From assembly GCA_024138025.1 (NCBI GenBank), contig JAMXBD010004244.1:1-64000 (forward strand): a DNA stretch of 64,000 nucleotides. Direction: 5' to 3'. The DNA comes from Combretum micranthum. Its lineage: Eukaryota > Streptophyta > Magnoliopsida > Myrtales > Combretaceae. Every line of letters starts with the position of its first letter. Within the stretch, counting starts at the first letter, position 1. Position numbers and translations under genes: made by a program. Of this stretch, positions 11,283 to 21,916 are shown piece after piece. The notes beneath the pieces were generated by a model. The model searched no databases and was not told the DNA's origin. It worked only from the letters and a program-made list of their open reading frames with translations.

Positions 11283-12632
11283 ATGCCTCCCAGTAGACAA
11301 GCCAATCAATGTCGTGCTGCAGTTGAAGACGACCTAGATCAATGGATTGGATAGATGATGGATAAACGTATGGGTGCAATGGAACGACGGAAAGTAGAAC
11401 AACTCACGGAGAAGATGGCTGCAAGATAGAAAATCAACATAATGCTAACCTTAGGTGTGACCGAAACCCTAACCTTGTTCCAGAGTTTGATGAGGAAGAG
11501 GATGACGTGTCGTCAATTGGTGAAAGGGGTTCATATGGAGGATTGCCACGTAAGCGTGGTAGGGTTCGTGTAGTGGAGGAAAATAAGAGAAGATGGGAGG
11601 TAAGTATGAGAACAGAAGTTCCTGAGTTTAGAGGAAATCTATAGCTAGAGGAATTTCTTAATTGGCTGGCTACTGTAGAGGAAGTTCTTGATTTCAAGGG
11701 CATCCCAGAGGATAAGAGGGCATAGTTAGTGGTAACCCGACTGCATGATAGGGCCACAGCTTGGTAGCAACAAACAAGGTTGACCCAAGTCAGGTTAGGT
11801 AAACCAAAGATCACCTCTTAGGAAAAGATGAAGAAACATATGAGAGCAGAATTCTTACCTTATAACTTCCAGCGAATCTTGTATCAGAGATTGCAAAACC
11901 TAAAACAAGGTACTAGGTCAGTAAACAAATACACATCTGAGTTTTACCAATTGATTACTAGGAATGAAATTCACGAGACTGAGGATCAATTAGTAGCAAG
12001 ATACATTGGTGATTTGAGGATTCAAATCTAGGATATGGTAAATTTGTTTGATCCTATGAGTGTTTCTACTGCACATCAATGAGCTTTGATTCTTGAGAGG
12101 CAACAGAAGCGGTCTAGTAGCGGGTTTTCGTGGTGGTAGTATGACAAGTAGTCGTAGCGAAAAAAAGTGGCAGGGTGTTGAATCATGCTGGTAGTGGAGT
12201 ATCCAATAATAGCACTATGGGGCGCAATAACAGTCCAAACCCCAGTGGTCTTAGTAATAGTGACTTGAAATGCTTTAAGCGTGGAGAGTCAGGTCATAAG
12301 CAATTTGAGTGTAGGAAGGCGGAGAAGAGAGCAACATTACTTGTTGAGAATGAAGAAACAGGTGAAGAGGAGGGAGTGTTTGAAGCTGAGGGAGATGGTA
12401 AGCTTGTTTTTTATGATGAGTATGAAGAGGAGATCCTTGAAGGGGATGGTCAGGAGACATTGGTAGTTAGGAGATCTTGCATGACTCCTAAAGCTACTAA
12501 AGAGGATTGGTTGAGTAACAATATCTTTAAGTCTACCTATACCATTTTGGGCAAGGTGTGCAGATTTATGGTTGACTTTAGCAGTTGTGCGAATACCATC
12601 TCCACAGAGGCTGTGCAGAAACTATGGGTTTA
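11283..12632 (+). pseudogene. gag (broken) of the CRM-like element
   Basis: This is the capsid/nucleocapsid region. It starts at ATG 11283 (MPPSRQANQ). The conserved capsid core runs from about 11620 to 12100, with short intact stretches such as EFLPYNFQRILYQRL and QLVARYIGDL. A zinc knuckle lies near 12270-12310 (CFKRGESGHKQFEC). Its second cysteine is replaced by arginine, so the CCHC motif is damaged. In-frame stops occur at 11643, 11723, 11765, 11819, 12029 and 12080; at each, the expected family residue is Gln, Trp or Arg. A frameshift near 12110-12175 separates capsid from knuckle. It cannot make a functional Gag. Confidence 0.8.
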
Positions 12633-12960
12633 GGCTTAGCAGCACCCTAAACCCTACAAGCTAGCATGGTTGAAGAAAGGTGGAGAGGTAAGTGTCTCGA
12701 AACGTGCTTTCATCACATTTTCTATTGGATCTAAGTATAAAGACTCGGTTTGGTGTGATGTGGTGACCATGGATGCCTGTCACTTGCTACTAGGTAGACC
12801 GTGGTAGTTTGATAAAGGAGTGACCCATGATGATAGGGCTAATACATATAGCTTTACATTCAAAGGGGTGAGGATTGTGCTTATGCCAAATAAAGTTGGT
12901 GAAATCAAGCCTATGAAATAAGGTAATAATTCTCTTATGTTATCCTTGGCGAAGTTTGAA
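12480..12960 (+). pseudogene. Retropepsin-like protease (broken)
   Basis: The aspartic protease that would process Gag-Pol is recognisable from its active-site region, KVCRFMVDFSSCANTIS, at about 12550-12605. The catalytic Asp-Ser-Gly triad reads Asp-Phe-Ser (12574-12582); both changes fit single C-to-T/G-to-A mutations. The conserved 'LLLGRPW' stretch follows near 12785-12805 and runs directly into a TAG stop (12805). More stops and a frame change follow before reverse transcriptase. Confidence 0.75.
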
Positions 12961-13059
12961 GAAAAGTTACAGGAATCTAAATTGCTTTAGCTGGCAAGGA
13001 GTTAGTTTGGGATACAATAGTTCCTGAGGGAGCAGCCAGCCTTGTTAGTAAGTTCCAGG

Positions 13060-13790
13060 ATATATTTCCTCAAGAGATGCTTGATGGCTTACCACCACTC
13101 AGGGATATTCAGGATCAGATTGGTATAGGGCCTGGTGCTTCCCTTCCTAATAGACCACATTATAGAATGAGCTCTTCTAAGCATGAAGAAATGAGAAAGC
13201 AGGTAAAGGGGTTGCTAGAGAAGGGGTTTATTCGGGAAAGTTTAAGTCCTTATGCTGTTCCTACCTTATTGATTGTCAAGAAAGATGGTTCTTAGCACAT
13301 GTGTGTAGATAGATGTGCCATCAACAAAATCACAGTCAGGTACAGATTTCCCATCCCTAGACTAGATGATTTACTTGATCAACTGAGTGGGGCAAAGGTG
13401 TTCTCAAAGCTAGAGTTGAAGAGTGACTATCATCAAATCCGCATCTAGGTTGGTGATGAATGGAAGACCACTTTCAAGACCAGAGAAAGATTGTATGAAT
13501 GGCTGGTCATGCCATTTGGGCTATCAAATTCCCCTAGCACCTTCATGCAAGTGATGAACCAAATTATGAGGCCTCTTTATTGGTAAGTGTGTTGTCATAT
13601 GTTTTGATGACATACTTGTCTATAGTGCCAACCATGACCAGCATCAGCAGCACTTTCATGAGGTTTTGACCATTCTACGTAGAGAAAAGTTTTATGTAGC
13701 AACTAAGAAGTGTACTTTTATGACTTCTAAGGTACTTTGCTTGGGTTACATAATCTCTTACGCAGGTTTATAGGTTGATCAGTCAAAAGT
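13060..13790 (+). pseudogene. Reverse transcriptase (broken) of the CRM-like element
   Basis: Reverse transcriptase would copy the element RNA into DNA. The start of the domain (PPLRDIQDQIG, then the 'KHEEMRKQV' fingers helix) is readable at 13077-13290, ending at TAG 13293 where the family has Trp. The palm follows, with [13 protein letters not shown] before TAG 13446. The active-site box is CFDDILVYS at about 13594-13620. A one-base shift near 13578 puts it out of frame with the upstream part. TAG at 13771 breaks the link to the thumb. The catalytic Asp pair itself is kept. Confidence 0.85.
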
Positions 13791-14400
13791 GGATGCCATT
13801 CGGCAATGGCTTAGACCTACTTCCATTATAGAGGTGAGGAGCTTCCCTGGTTTAGCATCTTTTTATAGAAGGTTTATTCCTCACTTCAGCAGTATTATGG
13901 CTCCATTGACGGATTGCATGAAAGGTGGGAAGTTTGAGTGGTTAAAGGGTGTAGAAGAATCTTTTGAGCTCATTAAGAGGCATTTGACTTCAGCCCCAAT
14001 ATTGGTGCTTCCAGACTTTCATCAGCTTTTTGAGCTTCACTCAGATGCATCAAAAGTGGGAATTGGTGTTGTATTAAGCCAAAATGGTAGGCCTATTGCA
14101 TATTACAGTGAGAAGTTGACAGGGGAAAAATTGAGGTATAGCACTTATGATGTTGAGTTTTATGTTGTGGTACAGGCGGTGAAGCATTGGAGGCATTATT
14201 TATTCCATAGAGTTCATCTTATATACTGATCATGAGGCTTTAAAACACCTTCATAGTCAAGACAAGGTGTCATCCATACACGCCTCCTGGGTTGCATATT
14301 TGGAGCATTTCACCTTTGTTGTGAAACACAAGAGTGGAGTTTCAAACAAGGTTGCAGATGGTTTAAGCAGGCAGAGGACTTTATTGAACAAAATGCAAGT
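13789..14400 (+). pseudogene. RT connection and RNase H (broken)
   Basis: The frame 13789-14229 carries the conserved connection (GLASFYRRFIPHFSS, then SAPILVLPDF) and the first RNase H aspartate in LHSDASKVGIG. A frame change at about 14226 follows, after which the last RNase H strand continues (SWVAYLEHFTFVVKHKSG, then VADGLSRQ). This wording is typical of the CRM/Galadriel branch. RNase H would remove the RNA template during reverse transcription. Confidence 0.85.
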
Positions 14401-15653
14401 TGAGGTACTAGGTTTTAATTCATTTTCTACTTTGTATGAATCAAATCCATTCTTTTCACGTGTTTTAACCCATATTCATGATGGGGAGAACACTGATTTT
14501 CTACTGCAAGATGGATTTCTATTTAAGGGAAATCAACTTTGTATTCCTGATTGTAGCCTAAGGGCTAAGATTATCCAAGAGCTACATTGTGAGGGACATG
14601 TGGCAAGGGACAGGACACTACATTTAGTCCTGGAATCTTATTTTTGGCCTTCTATCCTAAAGGAGGTAGATAAATTTGTGCAAAGATGTAGGGTATGCCA
14701 AGTCTCTAAGGGATTCGCTACCAATTCTGGGTTATATTTTCCCTTACTCGTGCCATCTCAGCCATGGGTGGACGTTAGCATGGATTTTGTCCTGGGTTTA
14801 CCAATGACACAAAGGGGTAATGATTCTATATGTGTGGTAGTGGATTGATTTTCAAAGATGGTGCACTTCATCCCTTGCAAGAAGACAGCTGATGCTGTAC
14901 GTGTGGCACAGTTATATTTTAGGGAGGTGTATAGATTACATGGTTTACCTTCTTCTATTGTGTCTGATAGGTATTTCAGGTTTTTGAGCCACTTTTGGAG
15001 GAGCCTATAGAAGATGGTCAACACCCAATTAAACTTCATCATTGCATACCATCCTCAGATTGATGGTTAAACAGGGGTGGTCAATAATTCCTTGGGTAAC
15101 CTTTTGCGAAGTCTTGTAGGGGAGAACATCAAGAGTTGGGATCTGAAATTAAGCCAAGCGGAGTTTGCTCACAATCATGCAGTCAATCGAAGTACTGGTT
15201 TTAGCCCATTCCAGGTTGTGTATTCCATCATTCCAAGAGGACCTCTAGATTTTGACTGTTCCTAATCACACTAGACAACATGGAAAGGCTGTAGATTTTG
15301 TCCACAGCCTACAAGGGGTTCATCAGACTGTTTGCAACAACTTGAAAGGCTGCAGATAAATATAAAGAGTTAGCTGATAGAAAACGATGTCACCTAGAAT
15401 TTGATGTGGGTGATTTTGTCTGGGCTGTTCTCACCATAGATAGATTTCCTATGGGTGAATACAATAAGCTTTTTCCTAGAAAGGTTGGTCCATTTGAGAT
15501 TACAGAGAAGATTAATCCAAATGCCTACAGACTTCGACTCCTTAGCCATATCAGGATGGCTGACGAGTTTAATGTGAATCATCTCATTGCACATCATGAT
15601 GATGATTCAAACGATGACAATTCAAGGGCGAATTTTGTTCACTTTAGGGAGGA
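14400..15653 (+). pseudogene. Integrase (broken) of the CRM-like element
   Basis: The HHCC zinc-binding domain is intact near 14580-14700 (H-x3-H in HCEGH, then CRVC). The catalytic core starts with the first Asp in SMDFVLGLP; the second Asp is in IVSDR near 14960. The third catalytic residue is lost: at about 15070 the expected Gln-Thr-Glu reads stop-Thr-Gly. Stops lie at 14846, 15008 and 15068. After 15406 the C-terminal tail is open again and continues across the 3' LTR start to 15711. No typical chromodomain is visible, which fits the CRM branch rather than Reina or Tekay. Confidence 0.82.
15645..15653 (+). promoter_or_regulatory. Polypurine tract
   Basis: Purine run 'tagggagga' directly precedes the 3' LTR start at 15654. 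It would prime plus-strand DNA synthesis. Only the position and base composition support it. Confidence 0.7.
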
Positions 15654-16192
15654 TGATGCAGTAGAAGTAATAGCCAACAGCTATGTGGAAAAGAATCAAA
15701 GGAAGTGGTGAAATTCAGCCTAGACTGGCCTTAGGTTGCCGGCCTTTATCCAACGTTGCCGGCCTTCAACACATTCGCGGGTAGCTTTGAAGATTTTTTC
15801 ATGTTCGCTTCATTTGGGCTTACACCGGCTCTTAGGTCGCTGGCCTTTCAATCTAAGTCGTCGGCATACTTTCTTAGGTCGTTGGCCTACTATCCAGCTT
15901 TAGTTATTTGAATTATTTTATTTGTTTAGACTTTTGAGTTTCCTTTCGTCTTCTTTATATGAACCCTAGTGCATGAGAAACATTATTATCTTTTGTTGAA
16001 ATGAATATTTGAGAGTACTTTACTCTTTACTTTCCAAATATCATTTTCCTTGTGTGGATTGTGTATTTGATGTCAAATTACCTAGTTATTCACTGAATCA
16101 ATAGGTATTTAAAGATCACAAACCGGCAATTGTACGCAATTCAACAGTCTTGAGATAAACCCTAGCTTGGATCTACGTTGTACGTTGCATCA
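15654..16192 (+). repeat. 3' LTR of the CRM-like element
   Basis: The 539-bp repeat begins TGATGCAGTAGAAG and ends GTACGTTGCATCA. It is 19 bp longer than the 5' LTR, mostly because of an extra 'gttgccggcctt' type segment in its GC-rich island (about 15720-15870). The integrase-tail frame ends inside it at TGA 15709-15711. Confidence 0.88.
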
Positions 16193-16197
16193 ACTTC
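16193..16197 (+). repeat. Target site duplication, right (ACTTC)
   Basis: Exact copy of 10724-10728 following the 3' LTR. Confidence 0.9.
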
Positions 16198-17037
16198 TTA
16201 TTGGCTAGCATATCATTCTATCTTGACTTTTAAGTGCAAGTTGTTCAATTTGGAAAGCAAGTGTCGTGGTGTATTTCCAAAGGATGATAGCCGATAAGAA
16301 GCTTTGTTTTCCATCATGTATTGTATAGTTAGATTAGATTTATAGTTATTTTATGAATTATCTAAATTTTCAAGTAGTTTATTAGGCTATATGTGTATTT
16401 ATATATCAGTATGTAGGGGTTTTATCTCTCGAAGTTTATCAAAGGCTTCTACACATTCTTCAATTATTTATGAGTTAAAATCTTGAGTTTAATATATTTT
16501 TAGAGTTTTATCTTATGCGATTAAGGTTTTTTGGGCCCAATAGGCTAAATTAGGATTTTAGCACCTATAGCTCCAAATTTTCTAACTAAATCAATTGTAC
16601 AATCCAAATATTTATTTAAAGTCTAGTTTGTCAGTTATAGATCTATTTTCGTTCTCTTTGCTTATTTATACCCTAGCGGTTTATATTTTAGTTATAATTT
16701 TATAATCAATAGGTTCTATAAGTAGATTGTCTTTTACCGGGTTTGAAATTTAGGGCTACTTCTAATTATATCTTGAGTTATTGGCTCAAGATACGAAATC
16801 TTGTCTTTAGTATGTTTTAATATCTAGGAAATTTTTATTGGGGTTTTTAAGGTTATAGACAAGCTTATGATTATTCCAAGTTTTCTAACTGTAATTAAAT
16901 TGGTTCATATTTTAATAATTTTAAATTAGAAAATATTGGGAGCGATTTTTGTTACTTTTTATTATAGTTTCTTATGATTCTATATTATATTTTTAATAAT
17001 TATTATAATAAGGTTATGTAAAATTAGGGGGATTACA
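16198..17037 (-). mobile_element. 5' end of a minus-oriented long LTR
   Basis: Its plus-strand right end 'aggttatgtaaaattaggggg' then 'attaca' matches the end at 62467 ('gggttatgtaaattcaatggg', 'attaca'). On the minus strand the LTR therefore starts TGTAATCCCC. Segment 16600-16700 resembles 7800-7880 ('atccaaatatttattta'). The CRM-like element was inserted into this older sequence, so more of it should lie left of 10728. No gene is present. Confidence 0.5.
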
Positions 17038-17039
17038 AA

Positions 17040-17640
17040 ACAAGTTAGGAGTCTTAATGGATTATGGAAGCTCTTTGAACTTCTTGGATGAGTGTGTTGC
17101 CAAGGTTAGGATGTGAGATGGAAATAGCTAAGCTAACCAAGGTTGTGTTGGCTGATGGAATTACATTGACTATTGGCCGCCAAATATTGGAATTGAAGCT
17201 TAGGATTCAAGGTCATAAATTCACCATACATGCTTATATATTACGCCTCAGTGGTTATGATGTAAATATTAGGCATACCATGGTTGATGCAGTTTGGAAA
17301 CATAACTTAGAATTTTACTCATTTAACAATGAAGTTTGACCATAGAGGGCATGGCTGTAAATTGCAAGGGATAATTGATGCAATTACTACAATTGAAGGA
17401 AAGACCATGGCTGGATGGTTTGAACAGGAGATGACAGAAGAGAAATTGTAGTATTGGGTTATCAAAGGTCAAGAAGTTGGTAATACAGCTACGAAGGAAC
17501 ATGTGATGCATCTTAAGTTGTTGGAATTGATGGAAGAGTATAGTGATCTGTTTGAGAGTCCTCAAACCTTGCCACCCTCAAGAAGTCATGATCATAAGAT
17601 CTATTTACAAGGGTAGCATAGCCATTCAATATACGACCTT
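17040..17640 (+). pseudogene. Protease region of a Reina-like chromovirus (broken)
   Basis: The retropepsin active site is visible as MDYGSSLNFLD near 17055-17090; the family has Asp-Ser-Gly, so Asp-Tyr-Gly is a damaged triad. The frame shifts by one at about 17090, then continues to 17339 (LGCEMEIAKL, VVLADGI). The remainder up to reverse transcriptase is readable only in pieces (KFDHRGHG, then PPSRSHDHKI) with stops such as TAG at 17448. No gag is found upstream; the element is 5'-truncated next to an LTR end at 17037. Confidence 0.75.
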
Positions 17641-18485
17641 ATAGACATCGATGGCTCAAAAGGATGTGTTGGAGGATATGATTATAGAATTACTTTAGCA
17701 AGGGTTTATCTGCCCAAGTCATAGCCCTTTTTCATCTCCTATTGTGTTAGTTAAGACAAAAGATAACATGTGGAGAATGTGTGTAGATTATTGTGATATA
17801 AACAAACTCACTATTAAGGATAGGTACCTTATACCTTTGATAGAAGACTTGTTTGATGGATTGCATAGGGTTGGCTACTTTAGCAAATTGGATATAAGAT
17901 CAGGTTACTATCAAATAAGGATAGATCCAAGGGACATATATATAATTTCCTTCAAAACCCATGGAGGCCATTATGAGTTTATGGTTATTCGATTTGGCTT
18001 AACCAGTGCTCCTTTAACATTTCAAGGGTTGATGAACGAATTGTTAAAAGACTATCTACGTAAGTTTGTTTTGGTATTCTTTGATGATATTTTGGTGTAC
18101 ATAGAAGCATTGATGAGCACCAACAACATTTGGCAGCTGTATTCCAAGTTTTAAGGAAAAAAGAATAGTATTTGAAGAGGAGCAAATGCATTTTTGGGGT
18201 TAGACATATTAAATACTTGGGTCATATCATATCTCAATATGGAATTACAACCGATCCAAGAAAAATTGAGGCTATTCAAAACTGGCCAATACCGGTTAAT
18301 GTTAAGCGATTAAGAGGTTTTTTGGGTTTGGTGGGATACTATAGGAGGTTTATTTAGAAATTTGGAATCATATCCAGCCTTTGACACAGCTGCTGAAAAA
18401 GAAAGGCTTTGAGTGGTCCCTGAAGCAACCATGGTGTTTGAGAAACTTAAGGACGAGCTGAACAGGGCACCTATGCTTAGTTTAC
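17640..18485 (+). pseudogene. Reverse transcriptase and start of RNase H, Reina-like element (interrupted)
   Basis: The core frame 17744-18154 holds MCVDYCDINKLTIKDRY, SKLDIRSGYYQIR and the active-site box FFDDILVY at about 18078-18101, so the catalytic aspartates are preserved. A shift near 18110 leads to the next piece (SKCIFGVRHIKYLGHIIS, then GFLGLVGYYRRFI), which stops at TAG 18355. The region ends in the 'LNRAPMLSL' segment at 18485, where a 3.43-kb solo LTR was inserted; the sequence resumes at 21917. Confidence 0.85.
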
Positions 18486-19074
18486 TGTAAACCCCGGTAT
18501 TCTCAGTAGCTAGGAAACCCCGGGAGCTGGAAGCGAAACCCTAATCCGATCCAGGTTGAGTTCAGTAAGAGAAGCCTAGGAACCCCAAATCAAGCTTTCC
18601 TTCGGTTTTATAATAAAAGAAATTTTATAAAGTAAATAAAGTTGAATTATTGTTTTAAAGTACATTTCAAACCTTTGAAAGTTTTAAATTCGGGAATTTT
18701 TCAATTCCGAGCCTTCCCGAGCTCAATTACGAAAAAGCATGCCCCGGACCACGATTCAGAAAAATATTCCGGAATATTCATTAGAACCGTAATTTTATAA
18801 GGATTCCAAAAATATAATTTCGTAATTTTCGAGTATAAAAATTACAGTTATAGCTTTTTCCCGTGTTTTCGGAACAACCGGTAAAGTAGATGTCTTGTCT
18901 ACTATTCACAAGTACAACTACACTACACACTACCCATACCCTATTCTTACATCCTTACAACTACTCATTTCAATTTTCTTTTCCAAGAAATTTTGTCTCT
19001 TAAATAATTATCACATTTATTACATTTTAATTTACTAAATTACAAAAATCAACACACACACACACACACATGAA

Positions 19075-19086
19075 GTGGGCCGGCGC

Positions 19087-19116
<30 letters not shown>
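19075..19116 (+). repeat. GGCCGG motif followed by 27-base C run
   Basis: The sequence 'gtgggccggcgcgcgc' runs into an uninterrupted C tract (19090-19116), with a (CA)n run just upstream (19051-19070). The equivalent tract is 18 G in the inverted copy (26574-26591) and 12 C at 58261-58272. It lies about 80-100 bases upstream of the TATA-like sequence. Confidence 0.8.
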
Positions 19117-19117
<1 letters not shown>

Positions 19118-21195
19118 TCCTTCGTTTCCCTCCAATTAAATTATTTTTACTTCATTTTATTTAACTAAATCCTAATTCACTTAATATATATACTAAATGT
19201 TCTCTCTCTCCTTTCATTTTCTTCTTGTTTCAAATTTGTAAAAGAACAAAAACCCTCTCTTTTCTCTCTAGTGGTGCCGTGAGCCTCTCTCCCCCCATTC
19301 CCTCACAACTTCAACTTGTTTTCTTCTCTGTTCCACTTCAAGACTCCTTTATGTTGATTTTAGACCTTGTTCTTCCTAGATCTTGTAATGGCAAGACTAT
19401 ATCTTGTGTTTTTCATTTAAACCCCCATGATGCTCTTGCTAGGACATGAAAACACATGAACAAGAATATCAAGCCATCACAAGACATGGATCTAATGTTT
19501 AGATGTGTTTATGTTAAGATCTCATCTTGTTCATGCATGTAAAGTAAAGATCTTGCATATATATTGTTGTTCATGCCATGAGATCCATGATTCATGCATT
19601 ATATTTAGTAGATCTAAGGTTTAGACATCCACAACTTCATGTACATGTATGATCATAGAGTTATTTTTATTTCCATGCATTGATGATCATAAAAATGTAG
19701 TCTTGATCATGTATAGAGGTGTTAGATAGTGATCTTTACATATAGGAAGCAAGAACATTGAAAAAGGAAGGACTTTGTCAAATATGAAATGTTGAAAATT
19801 CGGATGAAATGGAAACCCTACTAAAGACCACCAAAATCACTTTTGAACTCATATTTCATATGAAAAATGAAGGGTATGTGTAGTAGATATCTTGAAAGAA
19901 TGATTTTCATAAGTTTAGATGAGTTTAGGCATGATAGGAATGTAAAACAAGTGTGGAGTTAGAATGAAAAATATTGGAATGTTGATCAATAGTTAAAATT
20001 CGTAACTTAGGTTCATGCCTACAAGAACACTTGGTATTTAAGTCTAAATTGGATGTTTTATAAGCTAAATGAAGTCCTTAGATAATATATATATTAGCTT
20101 CAATTTTTAATGCATGACAAGTTTTTCCTTAAGAAAAATGCAAGAAAATGAAATTTGGAAAATTCGGATTTTTACAAAAAGCTTGTTAAAGACATGTTTA
20201 CCAAATGAAAAATGGAATTTTATTTTTATGCATGAATGAAGGCCATGATTAATATAGACTTTGAGAACTTATTTTTAGTTAGATAACAAGTGGATTACAA
20301 GATTAAAAGTCAAAGAAACCCTAAGGAGTGTAAAGTGGAAGAATAGCTTTTTAGAAATAACCTTTACGGAATTTTCTAACACTTAGGAGTTCATAAGAGT
20401 TTATTATCACAAAATCATCATGACCATGCATATATTGAGTCCATTACATGGCATTCATGTTAGTAATTCATTCCTATACCATTCATGCATGAATCATCAA
20501 CTAGGAACATTTCTTATCAAAAGCAAAACAAATTGTCGGAATTGGAGAAAGTGTGGAACAGATCTGATCCTACTGTTCCGTGACTTTACTATTTTCAAAA
20601 CTTGAGTTTAATATTAGAAATAGATAGATCTTTCGAAGTAGATAGAGATCGATATAAAATTTGCGAAATTCCGAGTTGAAATGACCAAGTTATGGCCGTT
20701 TTAAGTCGGAACTTCCGCAAATAGCGAGAAATCCGAATTCAACTAGTTTAGATGTATAGTTTGATTTGGTTACATAATGAGAATCTCATTAGGATTATTC
20801 TTACTGGGTAGGTGATCCCGAGCAAGACGATACCCTACCTCCCTACTACTACTATTAGAAAGACCGGCATCCAATGGCCGAGTGAGTTCTACTTCCGCTC
20901 TCAATTAATGAATGTGATTATAATGTAGTGGCACTAGTAGATAGGCAAAGATAAAAAGAATTGTATATGCATGATGGGGTATATGGGAATTATATATGTT
21001 GTCTACTGTTGATATGTGAAATGGAACTTAAGGAATATCGAAACCGGGTGTTAAGCTATTGACTGATTAGCTAGTATCTTATGATGAATGTCTGCGAATA
21101 CTTGTTGGTCACCTAAAAGAATTGAACTAATGTATATTCGACTTCAATTGTAAATTGGATTCATTCATATCACGATGGGGTTGGAGCATTCGCAT

Positions 21196-21295
21196 TGGTT
21201 GGTTTTTCGTGATCCATAAAACGAATATGTTGGTTAATCGTGATCCATAAAACGAATTTGTTGGTTAATCGTGATCCATAAAACGAAATATTGTT
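21196..21295 (+). repeat. Tandem repeat, ~31-34 bp unit, 3 copies, in solo LTR
   Basis: Units start near 21196, 21230 and 21261 and share 'cgtgatccataaaacgaa'. The inverted copy at 23817-27238 has fewer units (near 24425-24515), so the copy number has changed between family members. Confidence 0.8.
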
Positions 21296-21916
21296 AGTTG
21301 ACCGTGAGCTTAAACGGCGTCGTACCGCAGGATTCGTTAATCTGCTAACCGGGATGGAGGGCGCAAGTCCATCCACATATGATTTCCGGTTGGTCATATG
21401 TTTTGTGATCACATCTGTTTGATGCATACACTTGCTTGAATAATCACTTGCTTGAATGATTTGTATTTAATTGTGATTATGGAAGTTATTACTCACTAAG
21501 CTAGTTAGCTTACGCCCCCATAGTTTTTATCTATTGCAGCACGAGTTTATATGGCTTAGGCCAAGGCAAGCTACAGCACAGGTACCGGAGATAGGAGTTT
21601 CCCCTAGAAGTTTAATCCATTCTTTTTGTATAGACTTCCATTGAAAACTAAGGACTCTGGATGACTGTAATGGACTTGTTATTATTTTGCGGGGAATGCC
21701 CCTTAGATTTTGTAAACTATAATGATGCGTTTTGATTTATTATGGCTAATGAATGCCACATTAAACTGTTTAACTCCATTTGTTGAAGTATTCTATTATC
21801 GTAAAGGAACGCTTTACATCTACTTAAGACTCCCGAAGGGCTCGGGTAGGGAACTCGAGAGTCTTATTTAGTATGTGGCAGGCTATTACGTTTAGGATAC
21901 CCTACGGGGCGTGACA

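Larger units (their letters stand above)
10729..16192 (+). mobile_element. CRM/Galadriel-like Ty3/gypsy chromovirus, structurally complete, coding-dead
   Basis: The 5464-bp element has, in order: 5' LTR, tRNA-Met-type primer site, gag, protease, reverse transcriptase, RNase H, integrase, polypurine tract and 3' LTR. The 5-bp ACTTC duplication flanks it. The LTR ends are inverted (TGATG...CATCA). The two LTRs differ at many positions, including an indel of about 20 bp in the GC-rich island, so the insertion is not recent. Lineage is judged from the RNase H/integrase wording and from an integrase-tail frame that runs into the 3' LTR, which I recall for CRM elements. Numerous stops and at least two frameshifts exclude function. 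Confidence 0.85.
18486..21916 (+). mobile_element. Solo LTR, 3.43 kb, Tekay type
   Basis: It begins TGTAAACCCCGGTATTC, ends GGGGCGTGACA, and is flanked by the perfect 5-bp duplication TTTAC (18481-18485 and 21917-21921). No internal coding region is present, so it is a solo LTR left by recombination between two LTRs. The target is the RNase H region of the Reina-like element, which reads on across the junction. Related copies lie at 23817-27238 (minus), 49648-50483 and 62468-64000. Internal landmarks are a 27-base C run (19090-19116), a TATA-like stretch near 19185, a CT-rich leader, and a ~31-bp tandem repeat at 21196-21295. Confidence 0.9.
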
